In this document: positions 1 through 10,870 of the stretch, one piece after another
Layout of the letters: each line of letters opens with the position of its first letter
How positions within the stretch are numbered: position 1 is the stretch's first letter
DNA from: an uncultured Ruegeria sp.
GTDB lineage: Bacteria > Pseudomonadota > Alphaproteobacteria > Rhodobacterales > Rhodobacteraceae
Length of the DNA stretch: 64,000 nucleotides
Assembly (NCBI RefSeq): GCF_947504215.1
Contig: NZ_CANNGO010000007.1
Span: forward strand, 62,001 to 126,000
Direction: 5' to 3'
Notes under the pieces: generated by a model
Database searches by the model: none
Told to the model about the DNA's origin: nothing
The model's input: the letters and a program-made list of their open reading frames with translations, nothing else
Made by a program: the position numbers and the translations under genes

Positions 1-11
1 ATTTCTTCTGC

Positions 12-989
12 GTGGGTGGACCAAACCGACGCTCCCCCCATGACATCGTGTATTCACGGGAAACCCCCAACCAATCCTATTTCGAGTTTCGCAACGCGAC
101 CGTCACATTTGTTGAAATCAACGAACATGGATTCCGTGGGGATTTTTCGTCAGATGACGACAAAGCCCAGATTATCGTTCTGGGCGACTCGTTCACCCGC
201 GGAACGCTTGCGGATGAGACCGAAACCATTCCAGCCCTTTTGTCCATGTGGTCTGACGATTCCCATTTTGTGAATCTGGGAACCGGCGGTCATGGGACGC
301 TTCAGCACGCCCTTACGTATGAAGAATTCAAAGATCAGATTCCACACGACATAGTTCTGATGTTCGTCTTCAACCGAAACGATCTGGTCGACAATGTCAG
401 GTTTCGCAAATGGCAGGACAACCCCAGCACACGATCACAAAACCCAACCTTCGTTCAACGGGTCAAGCGCGCGGTCGGAAAACTGTATGTTGGCAAGCTG
501 ATTCTGCAGTTCAAACAAGCGCTGTTTGATCGAGAACTCTATCCGTCGGTTCCCACGGAAACAGAACAGGCACTGTTCTTTGAATCGCTTCGCGACCTGA
601 CGCAATCGATCGAAGATCAGGGTGCCCGTCTGATCGTGTTGTCCCTGCCTGATATCTCCGAATTCATTGGGGAAGATACAGTGACATTTCGGGACGACCC
701 GATTGGCTACGCCGATGCGACGCGTGCTCTCATCGCGCAAGGGGTTGACGAGTACGGATATACCTACGTGAACCTGAAGCCCGTTCTCGTACAGTTCTCA
801 GAGGATTTGGGTATTCCCACCAGCAGTCTTTTCGGCAGCCCCGACCATCACCTGCAGGAGCTTGGCAACTTCGCTGTAGCGTCTACTGTCGCTCAGCTGT
901 TGCAAGACGAAGGTGTTTCCGTTTTCGACCCGGACGTTGAATTTGTTGATCGAACGCGGTTCGATCCCTCCAATATCGCCTGCCCCTGA
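12..989 (+). CDS. SGNH/GDSL-type hydrolase (5' end probably outside the window)
   Basis: Block I of the SGNH hydrolase fold is visible as IIVLGDSFTRG, with the nucleophile Ser in GDSF. A Gly-rich block follows (LGTGGHGT), then an Asn in NRNDL. Near the C-terminus SPDHHLQELGN supplies the Asp-x-x-His pair typical of block V. The first in-frame start here is a GTG at position 12, but the reading frame stays open to the window edge, so the true start, and any N-terminal signal or membrane anchor, probably lies upstream. Family members remove or transfer acyl groups on polysaccharides or lipids; the substrate cannot be told. The gene converges on the formyltransferase gene with only 9 bp between them. 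Confidence 0.75.
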   Translation: MGGPNRRSPHDIVYSRETPNQSYFEFRNATVTFVEINEHGFRGDFSSDDDKAQIIVLGDSFTRGTLADETETIPALLSMWSDDSHFVNLGTGGHGTLQHALTYEEFKDQIPHDIVLMFVFNRNDLVDNVRFRKWQDNPSTRSQNPTFVQRVKRAVGKLYVGKLILQFKQALFDRELYPSVPTETEQALFFESLRDLTQSIEDQGARLIVLSLPDISEFIGEDTVTFRDDPIGYADATRALIAQGVDEYGYTYVNLKPVLVQFSEDLGIPTSSLFGSPDHHLQELGNFAVASTVAQLLQDEGVSVFDPDVEFVDRTRFDPSNIACP

Positions 990-998
990 GGTTGGCAA

Positions 999-1736
999 TC
1001 AGTCCTCGTCTGCTTCACCCAAAAGAATAAATTTGCGCCCATGCAAAAAGATATGCAGCGGATACTCTGGCAGATGCATCGAATGCAGGCGCTTGTTAAA
1101 CTCGGTGGCATCGATATCCAACGGCAGTTTCTGCAAGGCAGACAGCTCTTTCATCCGGCGTGCTTCGCCGCGCCAGGCTTCGGCGGATGAGGTCGCAACC
1201 TGATGGTTCAGATAGTTCTCGCCACCGGTTGCGATGCCGCCAACAACCTCCTGAAGCAGATGAAACAAGTACAGATGCGTTCGCGCGAGCACCGAGCGTA
1301 GACCATCGTGTTTTAGGATTGGAAAGCGCAGCGCCTTGATGATGGTGCCATTGTCGACCTTGGCATTTATGATATGCGCGGTCACGCCGTAGGTTTCGGC
1401 CCCTTCATAGAGCGCAAAGTTAATGCACCCGCTGCCTGGATACTCTGGCGGGCCCGGGTGAAAATTGATCGCCGCAATGGATGCCGCATCGATCAAGCCC
1501 TGATCCAAAATGAAGTAGCTGCGAAAACAAAAAATGTAGTCCCCGCGCCAATTGCGCACCCAATCCGGCAGCGCCTGGCCCAGCCCCTGAGACTCGACGT
1601 AACTGACATCAAAGCCCGCAAAATTCAGAAACTGGAGCGCCTTTTGCGTTCCATCACAGTTTTCCCGACCAAAAAATAGTACCGTCGGACGGTCTTCCTG
1701 TTTCGCCGGATCAATGCCATTTGTCATCAAGATCAC
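999..1736 (-). CDS. Formyltransferase-family protein
   Basis: A 245-residue protein with one formyltransferase domain. The core motif NFHPGPPEYPGSG matches the Asn-x-His-Pro-Gly loop of methionyl-tRNA and sugar formyltransferases. The later AKVDNGTII supplies the conserved Asp, so the Asn, His and Asp catalytic residues are all present. It lacks the C-terminal tRNA-binding domain of Fmt (about 315 residues), so a small molecule such as a sugar nucleotide or amine is the likelier acceptor, with formyl-tetrahydrofolate as the donor. That assignment is inference from the fold. No sugar nucleotide gene is in view; the neighbours are an SGNH hydrolase and icd. Confidence 0.7.
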   Translation of the reverse strand: MILMTNGIDPAKQEDRPTVLFFGRENCDGTQKALQFLNFAGFDVSYVESQGLGQALPDWVRNWRGDYIFCFRSYFILDQGLIDAASIAAINFHPGPPEYPGSGCINFALYEGAETYGVTAHIINAKVDNGTIIKALRFPILKHDGLRSVLARTHLYLFHLLQEVVGGIATGGENYLNHQVATSSAEAWRGEARRMKELSALQKLPLDIDATEFNKRLHSMHLPEYPLHIFLHGRKFILLGEADED

Positions 1737-1835
1737 TCGTTCAAATCATCGGTGCATGCACTTAGGATTGAAGCGCATTCAACAGACTATGGCACACAAG
1801 AAACTTGTGCTCTAGCGTTTCCATCGGGGCATAAA

Positions 1836-1859
1836 GGACCTGCGCCTTAACGCAGGCCC
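1836..1859 (-). terminator. Probable terminator of icd
   Basis: Read on the minus strand, a 9-bp stem (one G-U pair) encloses a 6-base loop and is followed by a short T run, 8 bases beyond the icd stop codon. A second small perfect dyad, CACAAG-AAA-CTTGTG, lies at 1795-1809 and may add to it or belong to the promoter of the formyltransferase gene. Confidence 0.55.
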
Positions 1860-1866
1860 TGAGGAC

Positions 1867-4080
<2,214 letters not shown>

Positions 4081-4354
4081 ATTCTTTTACCTTTTTTAGC
4101 CTTTCAGGGGCGTGCGATCCAAGAGTTTGTGCCACATCTGCGCGGCGCGGGAGGGGCGTGTTGTTGGTACTGCCCCTGGGTGACTCTGTTTTGACAGGGC
4201 CTCCCTTAAATCACGTTTGGCTTGGAATCAATCGCAACTGGGCGCGCGTTTTGCCACGGGTTGGCTAAAAAAGACCACCGGTAGAAAATTGAATGTTTGC
4301 CGGAAGCAGAATGTAGTCGCGACCTGCTGGCTAGCCAACTGCCTTGCCTACAAC
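4081..4354. other. Intergenic region between icd and a sugar ABC ATPase
   Basis: This 274-bp gap must hold the icd promoter on the minus strand. A possible pair, TTGGAT and CTAAAA separated by 17 bases, lies just upstream of the icd ribosome-binding site, but I am not sure of it. No reading frame here looks coding. Confidence 0.3.
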
Positions 4355-5413
4355 CTACCTAAAACGCTGCCCTGTTTCAGGATCAAACACCATTGCGCGT
4401 TCGGGTTGGACCGAAATGCCGATACGCTCACCGGTTGCGCTGCGTTGGTCATCACGTTCCTCAATGATCAGCTTATCGCCATTCGGCGTCAGCAGGTATG
4501 TATAAGACACGCCGCCGAGCGCTTCGGTCAGGTCCACTGTGCAGGAATCGGCCGAGCGGTCGATGTGGATATGTTCAGGCCGCATGCCCAGCGTCACTTT
4601 GTTCAGGCCCGCGGGCACGTTCGCCGAAATTGGCAGCGGTTGGCTGAGCGCAGGGTGAGTCACCTGGCCATCTGCAAAGTCGCATTCCAGGAAGTTCATC
4701 GCGGGGGAGCCGATGAAACCGGCGACAAACCGATTGTCCGGATCACGATACAGATCCATTGGCGCACCCACCTGTTCGATGCGACCATCGCGCAGCACAA
4801 CGATCTTGTCAGCCATGGTCATCGCCTCGACCTGATCATGGGTCACATAGATCATGGTCGCGCCGATTTCCTGATGCAGGCGCGCGATTTCAACACGCAT
4901 CTCGACCCGCAGTTCTGCGTCCAAGTTGGAAAGCGGTTCGTCGAACAAAAACACTTCGGGACCGCGAACAATGGCCCGACCGATGGCAACACGCTGCCTC
5001 TGTCCGCCGGACAGTGCCTTGGGCTTGCGTTTAAGATATTGATCCAACTTCAGAATGCCCGAGGCTTCCTGAACTTTCTGTTCGATCTGGGCTTTGTCGA
5101 CGCCGTTCATACGCAGGCCAAACCCCATATTCTCGGCAACCGTCATGTGCGGATAAAGCGCGTAGGTCTGAAAAACCATCGCTACCCCGCGTTTGGCGGG
5201 GTCGACATGGGTAACCTCGCGCGCGCCGATGTGAATTTCCCCCTTCGAGGTCTCTTCGAGCCCCGCAATCATCCTGAGAAGAGTGGACTTGCCACAGCCC
5301 GAAGGGCCAACAAAGACGCAAAACTCTCCGTCTTCGATCTGCAGATCAATTCCGTGAATGACCTGTGTCTGGCCATAGCGCTTGATCGCTCCGTTCAGAG
5401 TTACTCCGGTCAT
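4355..5413 (-). CDS. Sugar ABC transporter ATPase (MalK/UgpC type)
   Basis: A 352-residue cytosolic ATPase. Walker A is GPSGCGKSTLLR, the signature is LSGGQRQRVAIGRA, Walker B is FLFDEPLSNLD, and the switch His is in YVTHDQVEA. A C-terminal OB-fold regulatory domain of MalK type starts near residue 240. It should power the CUT1 importer encoded divergently at 6356-9482, which has no ATPase of its own in that operon. Its start overlaps the stop of the iclR-type gene (ATGA), so regulator and ATPase are co-transcribed away from the rest of the system. Confidence 0.92.
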   Translation of the reverse strand: MTGVTLNGAIKRYGQTQVIHGIDLQIEDGEFCVFVGPSGCGKSTLLRMIAGLEETSKGEIHIGAREVTHVDPAKRGVAMVFQTYALYPHMTVAENMGFGLRMNGVDKAQIEQKVQEASGILKLDQYLKRKPKALSGGQRQRVAIGRAIVRGPEVFLFDEPLSNLDAELRVEMRVEIARLHQEIGATMIYVTHDQVEAMTMADKIVVLRDGRIEQVGAPMDLYRDPDNRFVAGFIGSPAMNFLECDFADGQVTHPALSQPLPISANVPAGLNKVTLGMRPEHIHIDRSADSCTVDLTEALGGVSYTYLLTPNGDKLIIEERDDQRSATGERIGISVQPERAMVFDPETGQRFR

Positions 5414-6216
5414 GTTGCTTGCATCCTGTCATTGCTTACGTTCTGGCGCGTGTCGGGAAACCGCCACGCCTGAGCTTCGGTTCCGATTTGGTCGGCCACA
5501 CGGCGAACACGGGGAACCCAGGCCTCTAGTTGATTGAAATCCATCCGGTTTGTTGAACCCGTTACCGAGATTGCACCCAGCAATCGGCCACCCGAGGTCA
5601 GAATTGGGCAGGCGATGCAGATGATTCCGGGCTCATGCTCTTCATCATCAATCGCGTAACCGCGTTGTCGAATCCGGATGAGATCGGCCCGAAGCGCTTG
5701 TTCTGAGGTCAGGGTCTTGTCGGTGAACCGGTGGTAGCTTTGCTGAGATACCGCTTTGTTCAGCGCATCATCGTCAAGATATGCCATCATCGCCTTGCCG
5801 ACGCCCGTGCAATAGGCTGGCCCCACCTTGCCTGCCTGCGAAAACATCTCAACCGGCTTCGCCGCGTTGCGTTTATCGACATACAGAACTTGGCTGGAAT
5901 CGAGCTGCGCCAGATGCACCGTTTCGCCGGTTTCCCGGCTGAGGGCATCCAGAAATGGCCGAGCGATTGGCGCCAGTGAGCTTTGGGTCCACGCCGCGTG
6001 TGCCAGCCTGACCAACCGCATCCCCGGCGTGTAAGTCTGACGGTCCGGATCGTAAGACAACATGCCCTGATTGGTCAGCGATTGCAGGAACCGATACAGA
6101 GTCGCCTTTGGGAAATCACTATTGTCCAGCAATTCAGCGAATCGGACCGGCCGTTCAAAAGCCGCCACCTGATCAAGCACATCACATGCTTTACCTATTG
6201 TTCCGTCACCAGCCAC
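5410..6216 (-). CDS. IclR-family transcriptional regulator
   Basis: 268 residues: an N-terminal winged helix-turn-helix (about residues 5-65) followed by an IclR effector-binding domain with the conserved stretches YCTGVGKAMMAYL, EHEPGIICIACPI and GAISVTG. The start is GTG, with AAGG about 8 bases upstream and GGAGG further out. It is divergent from the sugar-binding protein gene; the 139-bp gap between them holds two IclR-like dyads (6292-6330). It most likely controls the galactoside operon and its own expression, with a galactose pathway intermediate as effector (inference). Confidence 0.9.
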   Translation of the reverse strand: MAGDGTIGKACDVLDQVAAFERPVRFAELLDNSDFPKATLYRFLQSLTNQGMLSYDPDRQTYTPGMRLVRLAHAAWTQSSLAPIARPFLDALSRETGETVHLAQLDSSQVLYVDKRNAAKPVEMFSQAGKVGPAYCTGVGKAMMAYLDDDALNKAVSQQSYHRFTDKTLTSEQALRADLIRIRQRGYAIDDEEHEPGIICIACPILTSGGRLLGAISVTGSTNRMDFNQLEAWVPRVRRVADQIGTEAQAWRFPDTRQNVSNDRMQAT

Positions 6217-6264
6217 GGGTGCCTTATCTCCTCCACTTACCCGCGGGCCACTGGCACGAGGGTC

Positions 6265-6294
6265 TTGACAAGACTAACCGATTTGATGTGTAGT
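6265..6294 (+). promoter_or_regulatory. Probable sigma-70 promoter of the galactoside operon
   Basis: TTGACA at 6265-6270, then an 18-base spacer and TGTAGT at 6289-6294. The -10 element overlaps the first IclR-like dyad, so bound regulator could block or reposition polymerase. Confidence 0.5.
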
Positions 6295-6330
6295 TTTCAA
6301 TATATAAAACTAAGTTCCAATATATGGAAC
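6292..6330. promoter_or_regulatory. Tandem IclR-type operator
   Basis: Two dyads share the core CAATATAT. The first (6292-6311) has arms AGTTTT and AAAACT. The second (6314-6330) is GTTCCAATATATGGAAC. Their matching positions (6293 and 6314) are 21 bp apart, two helical turns, so two regulator dimers could bind on one face of the DNA. They lie between the promoter and the GGGAGG ribosome-binding site of the binding-protein gene. Confidence 0.6.
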
Positions 6331-6355
6331 ATGATGGAAGCTAAGGGAGGAAACC

Positions 6356-7615
6356 ATGCATTCCATTTTCAAGCGCACGGCCGCAGCGTTGGCGACCAGT
6401 GTGGCAATAGCCGCTCCGGCATCAGCTGAACTGACAGGCGAGCTGCGAATCTTCTTGGACACATCGAACCCCGCGCCCCGCGCGACGATGGAAGCGATGA
6501 TCGAGCGATTCGCGGCGCAACACCCCGGGCTGGAGATCGAAACCACGGTCATCGACCGTGAGGCGTATAAAACTCAGATCCGCAACTTCCTGACGGCGGA
6601 CACGCCGGACGTTGCCACATGGTACGCGGCGAACCGGATGAAGCCTTATGTTGAGGCCGGACTTTTTGAAGACGTGTCGGACTTGTGGGCCGAACCTGCA
6701 ATTGCCGACAACCTGGCGTCGACCAAAGGCGCGATGACCATTGATGGCAAGCAATGGGGCGTGCCCTATACCTACTACCAGTGGGGTGTTTACTATCGCA
6801 AAGACATCTTTGATGAGCTGGGGCTGAGCGAACCGACCACTTGGGAAGAAGAACTGGCCAACTGTCAGAAAATCGTGGAGTCGGGCCGCGCCTGTTACAC
6901 AATCGGCACCAAGTTCCTTTGGACCGCCGGGGGCTGGTTCGACTATCTGAACATGCGTACCAACGGGTTCGACTTCCACCAGCAATTGGCCAATGGCGAA
7001 ATCAGCTGGGAAGACGACCGGGTCAAGCAGACCTTTGCCAACTGGAAACAGCTGATCGACATGGGTGCGTTCATCGACAACCACCAGACCTACAGCTGGC
7101 AGGAAGCCCTGCCCTTCATGGTCAAAGGCGATGCGACCGCATACCTGATGGGCAACTTTGCTGTGGCACCGCTGCGCGAAGCGGGCCTGACCGATGATCA
7201 ACTGGACTTCTATCAGTTCGTTGCCATCAATCCGGATGTTGAACTGGCCGAAGACGCGCCAACCGATACGTTCCACATCCCGGCCAACGCTGCCAACAAG
7301 GAAGCCGCGCGCGAGTTCCTGCGCTTTGCCGTATCTCCTGACGAACAGACCGAGATTAACAATGGCGCAAACCTCGGCCAGCTTCCGGTCAATGCACAAT
7401 CGTCAGTTGATGAGGATAAGTTCCTGCAACAAGGATTCCAGATGTTGTCAGCAAACAGCCCCGGTGGCGTAGCCCAGTTCTGGGACCGTGATGCCCCGGC
7501 TGAAATGGCCAAAGCGTCGATGGAAGGTTTCCAGGAATTCATGGTCAAGCCTGACAACGCAGACAAGATCCTGTCCAAGCTGGAACGCGCACGCCAGCGG
7601 ATCTACGACAACTAA
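6356..7615 (+). CDS. CUT1-family sugar-binding periplasmic protein
   Basis: 419 residues. A Sec signal peptide (MHSIFKRTAAALATSVAIA, cut after ASA) precedes an extracellular solute-binding family 1 fold starting at ELTGELRIFLD. It captures the sugar in the periplasm for the permeases that follow. A strong GGGAGG lies 5 bases before the ATG. The downstream gene set (alpha- and beta-galactosidases, galactose oxidation) points to a galactose-containing oligosaccharide or galactoside as ligand. A stem-loop follows the stop codon and separates this gene from the first permease gene. Confidence 0.92.
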   Translation: MHSIFKRTAAALATSVAIAAPASAELTGELRIFLDTSNPAPRATMEAMIERFAAQHPGLEIETTVIDREAYKTQIRNFLTADTPDVATWYAANRMKPYVEAGLFEDVSDLWAEPAIADNLASTKGAMTIDGKQWGVPYTYYQWGVYYRKDIFDELGLSEPTTWEEELANCQKIVESGRACYTIGTKFLWTAGGWFDYLNMRTNGFDFHQQLANGEISWEDDRVKQTFANWKQLIDMGAFIDNHQTYSWQEALPFMVKGDATAYLMGNFAVAPLREAGLTDDQLDFYQFVAINPDVELAEDAPTDTFHIPANAANKEAAREFLRFAVSPDEQTEINNGANLGQLPVNAQSSVDEDKFLQQGFQMLSANSPGGVAQFWDRDAPAEMAKASMEGFQEFMVKPDNADKILSKLERARQRIYDN

Positions 7616-7624
7616 GAAATTGGA

Positions 7625-7648
7625 TAGGCCGGGCTCAAGCCCGGCCTA
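7625..7648 (+). other. Intercistronic stem-loop after binding-protein gene
   Basis: Perfect 10-bp stem TAGGCCGGGC / GCCCGGCCTA with a TCAA loop, 9 bases after the stop codon and with no T run. It is placed like the hairpin between malE and malF, which protects the upstream mRNA and lets the binding protein be made in excess over the permeases. Confidence 0.7.
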
Positions 7649-7705
7649 TGCCGACACCAGATTTAGGATGGGTTTCACCCCACCGCCACAATCGGGAAAA
7701 TCGCC

Positions 7706-8632
7706 ATGACCACTGCAGCCGACATCCCTGAACAAGAAAGCTGGTTCCACAGGAATCAACAGCGTATCGCGCCCTGGCTGTTTTTGGCCCCGGGCCTGCT
7801 GTTTTTTATGGTCTATGTGATCATCCCGGTGTTCCAGTCATTCAACCTGTCACTGTATGAATGGGACGGGCTTGGGGCTGCTGAATATGTCGGGTTTCGC
7901 AACTATGAAGATCTGTATTGGGAGTGGTCCGACCGAGATGCCTTCTACATCTCGCTCAAGAACAACCTGATCTGGCTTCTACTGTATCTTCTGGCAATTC
8001 CCGCAGGACTGTTCATCGCACTGTTCCTTAACCAGACGGTCTGGGGCATACGCCTGTATAAATCGCTGTTTTTCTTTCCATTCGTTATCTCTCAGGTGGT
8101 GGTGGGCCTTGTTTTCACATGGTTTTACGACCCGACATTCGGCCTGCTGAACGAATTCCTCGGCATGTTCGGTATGGGTCCGTTGAACGTGCTGGGCGAC
8201 GAACGATTCGTGACGTATGGCATCATCTTTGCGGGTCTCTGGCCGCAGACGGCCTATTGCATGATCCTTTATCTAACTGGCCTGAACGCTGTGGACCCGG
8301 AACAGATCGAAGCCGGACGTCTGGACGGGGCAAAAGGCGCAAAGATGTTGTGGCACATCATTCTGCCACAGCTGCGCCCTGCCACGTTCATCGCCTTTGT
8401 CGTCACCATCATCGGCGCGCTGCGATCCTTTGACCTGATCTCGATCATGACGCAGGGCGGGCCGTTTGGGTCGTCCCGCGTGCTGGCCTACTACATGTTC
8501 GAAGTCGCCCTGTCTGAATATGGATTCCGTATGGGATACGGTGCCGCCATCGCGGTGATCCTGTTCCTTATAATGCTGTGTTTCATCGCCTATTTCCTTT
8601 GGTCGATGTACCGCGAAGAAAAGGGGTACTGA
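7706..8632 (+). CDS. Sugar ABC transporter permease (MalF/UgpA type)
   Basis: 308 residues with about six membrane helices. The cytoplasmic EAA loop that docks on the ATPase is readable near residues 195-215 (EAGRLDGAKGAKMLWHIILP). It pairs with the next permease and the MalK-type ATPase at 4355-5413. It starts 90 bp after the binding-protein gene, beyond the stem-loop. Confidence 0.9.
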   Translation: MTTAADIPEQESWFHRNQQRIAPWLFLAPGLLFFMVYVIIPVFQSFNLSLYEWDGLGAAEYVGFRNYEDLYWEWSDRDAFYISLKNNLIWLLLYLLAIPAGLFIALFLNQTVWGIRLYKSLFFFPFVISQVVVGLVFTWFYDPTFGLLNEFLGMFGMGPLNVLGDERFVTYGIIFAGLWPQTAYCMILYLTGLNAVDPEQIEAGRLDGAKGAKMLWHIILPQLRPATFIAFVVTIIGALRSFDLISIMTQGGPFGSSRVLAYYMFEVALSEYGFRMGYGAAIAVILFLIMLCFIAYFLWSMYREEKGY

Positions 8633-8633
8633 G

Positions 8634-9482
8634 ATGTTTCCGAAACCTATCGAAAAACAACCCCGCGCGACGCAGATTACCTATCAGGCAATGTTGCCGC
8701 TGGCGTTGCTGCTTTGGCTTGGACCCCTGTTGGCCGTCGCCCTGTTCTCGGTCAAACCTGAAGCTGATTTCACCAACGCCAACTATTGGGGCATGCCGTC
8801 CAGCTTTGAGGGTGCGTTCAACTACGGCCAGGTGTTCTTTAACTCGGACATGCCGCGCTATTTGATGAACTCGTTTCTGATCACGGTCCCCACCGTCATC
8901 GGATGTGTCGCACTCAGCAGCATGACCGGGTTCGCGTTGGGCATTTACAAGTTCAAATCGAACCTGTGGATCTTTTTCATGTTTGTGGCGGGTAACTTCG
9001 TGCCCTTCCAGATCCTGATGGTGCCCGTGCGCGATCTGACGCTGGAGCTGGGCCTTTACAATACCAAAACCGGCCTGGTCCTGTTTCATATCGCCTTCCA
9101 AACCGGGTTCTGCACGCTGTTCATGCGAAACTTCATCCGCGCACTTCCATTTGAACTGATCGAGGCCGCCCGGGTCGAAGGGATCAGCGAATGGCGTATC
9201 TTCTGGTACGTGGTCCTGCCGCTGATGAAGCCCGCGATTGCCGCACTTAGTGTGCTGATTTTTACCTTCATCTGGAACGACTATTTCTGGGCCGTTGTTT
9301 TGACCCAAGGCGCTGAAAGTCAGCCGGTGACGGCAGGGATTACCAGCTTTAACGCGCAATTCAGGGCGGCTTATCAATTAATGAGTGCCGGTTCCATCGT
9401 TGCGGCATTGCCGCCGGTGGCCATGTTCTTCCTGATGCAGAAACACTTCATCGCGGGTTTGACCCTCGGTGCCGTAAAATAA
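8634..9482 (+). CDS. Sugar ABC transporter permease (MalG/UgpE type)
   Basis: 282 residues, six predicted membrane helices, with the EAA-loop motif EAARVEGISEWRIFWYVVLP near residue 180. It begins one base after the previous stop, with AAGGGG as ribosome-binding site. It forms the second half of the membrane channel with the product of 7706-8632. Confidence 0.9.
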   Translation: MFPKPIEKQPRATQITYQAMLPLALLLWLGPLLAVALFSVKPEADFTNANYWGMPSSFEGAFNYGQVFFNSDMPRYLMNSFLITVPTVIGCVALSSMTGFALGIYKFKSNLWIFFMFVAGNFVPFQILMVPVRDLTLELGLYNTKTGLVLFHIAFQTGFCTLFMRNFIRALPFELIEAARVEGISEWRIFWYVVLPLMKPAIAALSVLIFTFIWNDYFWAVVLTQGAESQPVTAGITSFNAQFRAAYQLMSAGSIVAALPPVAMFFLMQKHFIAGLTLGAVK

Positions 9483-9503
9483 CTTCGAACCGGAGTTCGC
9501 TAC

Positions 9504-10844
9504 ATGACCAGAATCACCTTTATTGGTGCGGGTTCCACGATTTTCATGCAAAACATCGTGGGCGACGCACTGCTGACCCCTGCGCTAGCTGACAGTCATT
9601 TTGCACTGATGGATATTGATCCGGTGCGCCTGGCTGAAAGCGAGACCGTGGCCCAGGCCATGATCCGCTCGGTTGGGACCGGCGCGACCGTCTCAACGCA
9701 CACCGACCGGCGTGCTGCGCTCGACGGCGCGGATTTCGTCATCACCGCGTTTCAGATCGGCGGATACCAGCCCTGCACGGTGACGGATTTCGAGATCCCC
9801 AAGCAGTATGGCCTGCGTCAGACGATTGCCGACACGATGGGCGTAGGCGGGATCATGCGGGGTCTGCGCACGGTTCCCGTTCTGTGGGACGTCGCGCAGG
9901 ACATGATGCAGCTCTGTCCGAATGCCACGTTGCTGCAATACGTAAACCCGATGGCAATCAACACATGGGCGCTGGCCGAGCGTTTCCCTAGCTTGAATCA
10001 TGTGGGCCTGTGCCATTCGGTGCAAAACACAGTTGAAGAACTGGCCCACGATCTGGACCTGCCCAAGGACGAGTTTCGTTACAAGGTTGCCGGTATCAAT
10101 CACGTCGCCTTTTTCTTGAAATTGGAACATGACGGTCGCGATCTCTACCCGACCTTGCGTCAGGGCTATCAGAGCGGTCGCCTGCCGAAGCCGCCGCTGT
10201 TGATGCCCCGCTGCCCGAACAAGGTTCGGTACGAGGTGATGAATCATCTGGGCTATTTCTGTACCGAAAGCTCTGAGCATTTCGCGGAATATGTTCCGTG
10301 GTTCATCAAAAATGGTCGCAAGGACCTGATCGAACAGTTCGGCATTCCACTCGATGAGTACCCGACGCGCTGTGTCGAGCAGGTCGCCAACTGGAAGGAA
10401 CAAGCCAAGACCTTGACGGATGGCCGCGACATTGAAGTCACCCGCAGTCACGAATTTGCGGCAGACCTGATGAACGCAATCGTCACTAACACCGCTTACG
10501 CCACGTATGGCAACCTGCCCAATACCGGCCAGATCCCGCAACTGCCCTTGGGTGCAGTCGTTGAAACGCCGTGCCTCGTGGATGCAAATGGCGTTCACCC
10601 CTCAGTCGTCACGGATATCCCGCCGCAGTTGGTTGCTCTGATGCGCACGCAGATCAATGTGCAGGAGCTGACCGTGCGGGCATTGGTTGAGCAGAACCCC
10701 GAACACATCTATCACGCGGCCATGCTGGACCCACATACCGCAGCTGAGCTGGACTTGCGCCAGATTCGCAATCTGGTGAGTGATCTTCTCGCTGCGCATG
10801 CCGATTGGCTGCCAGAGTGGTGCAAACCCGCCAAGGCTGCCTGA
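9504..10844 (+). CDS. GH4 alpha-galactosidase
   Basis: 446 residues, family GH4, an NAD+ and Mn2+ dependent glycosidase working by an oxidation-elimination mechanism. Visible are the NAD-binding FIGAGSTIF at the N-terminus, the substrate loop VNPM (Asn148) and the metal ligands Cys170 and His200 (INH). The signature CHSVQ at 170-174 is the version found in alpha-galactosidases of GH4, whereas alpha-glucosidases and 6-phospho-beta-glucosidases carry CDMP or CNVP. It should act in the cytosol on the imported alpha-galactoside. A related specificity, such as alpha-glucuronidase, is less likely because those carry CHG. Confidence 0.85.
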   Translation: MTRITFIGAGSTIFMQNIVGDALLTPALADSHFALMDIDPVRLAESETVAQAMIRSVGTGATVSTHTDRRAALDGADFVITAFQIGGYQPCTVTDFEIPKQYGLRQTIADTMGVGGIMRGLRTVPVLWDVAQDMMQLCPNATLLQYVNPMAINTWALAERFPSLNHVGLCHSVQNTVEELAHDLDLPKDEFRYKVAGINHVAFFLKLEHDGRDLYPTLRQGYQSGRLPKPPLLMPRCPNKVRYEVMNHLGYFCTESSEHFAEYVPWFIKNGRKDLIEQFGIPLDEYPTRCVEQVANWKEQAKTLTDGRDIEVTRSHEFAADLMNAIVTNTAYATYGNLPNTGQIPQLPLGAVVETPCLVDANGVHPSVVTDIPPQLVALMRTQINVQELTVRALVEQNPEHIYHAAMLDPHTAAELDLRQIRNLVSDLLAAHADWLPEWCKPAKAA

Positions 10845-10870
10845 CCCTATTTTCGCAAGGCTGAAAAACA

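Noticed and set aside
4217..5473. 418-codon open frame on the plus strand
   Set aside because: It is antisense to the sugar ABC ATPase, whose full set of motifs is on the other strand; the product has no recognisable domain.
6422..7399. 325-codon minus-strand frame
   Set aside because: Antisense to the sugar-binding protein gene; composition of a shadow frame.
9693..10598. 301-codon minus-strand frame
   Set aside because: Antisense to the GH4 gene, which has intact catalytic motifs.
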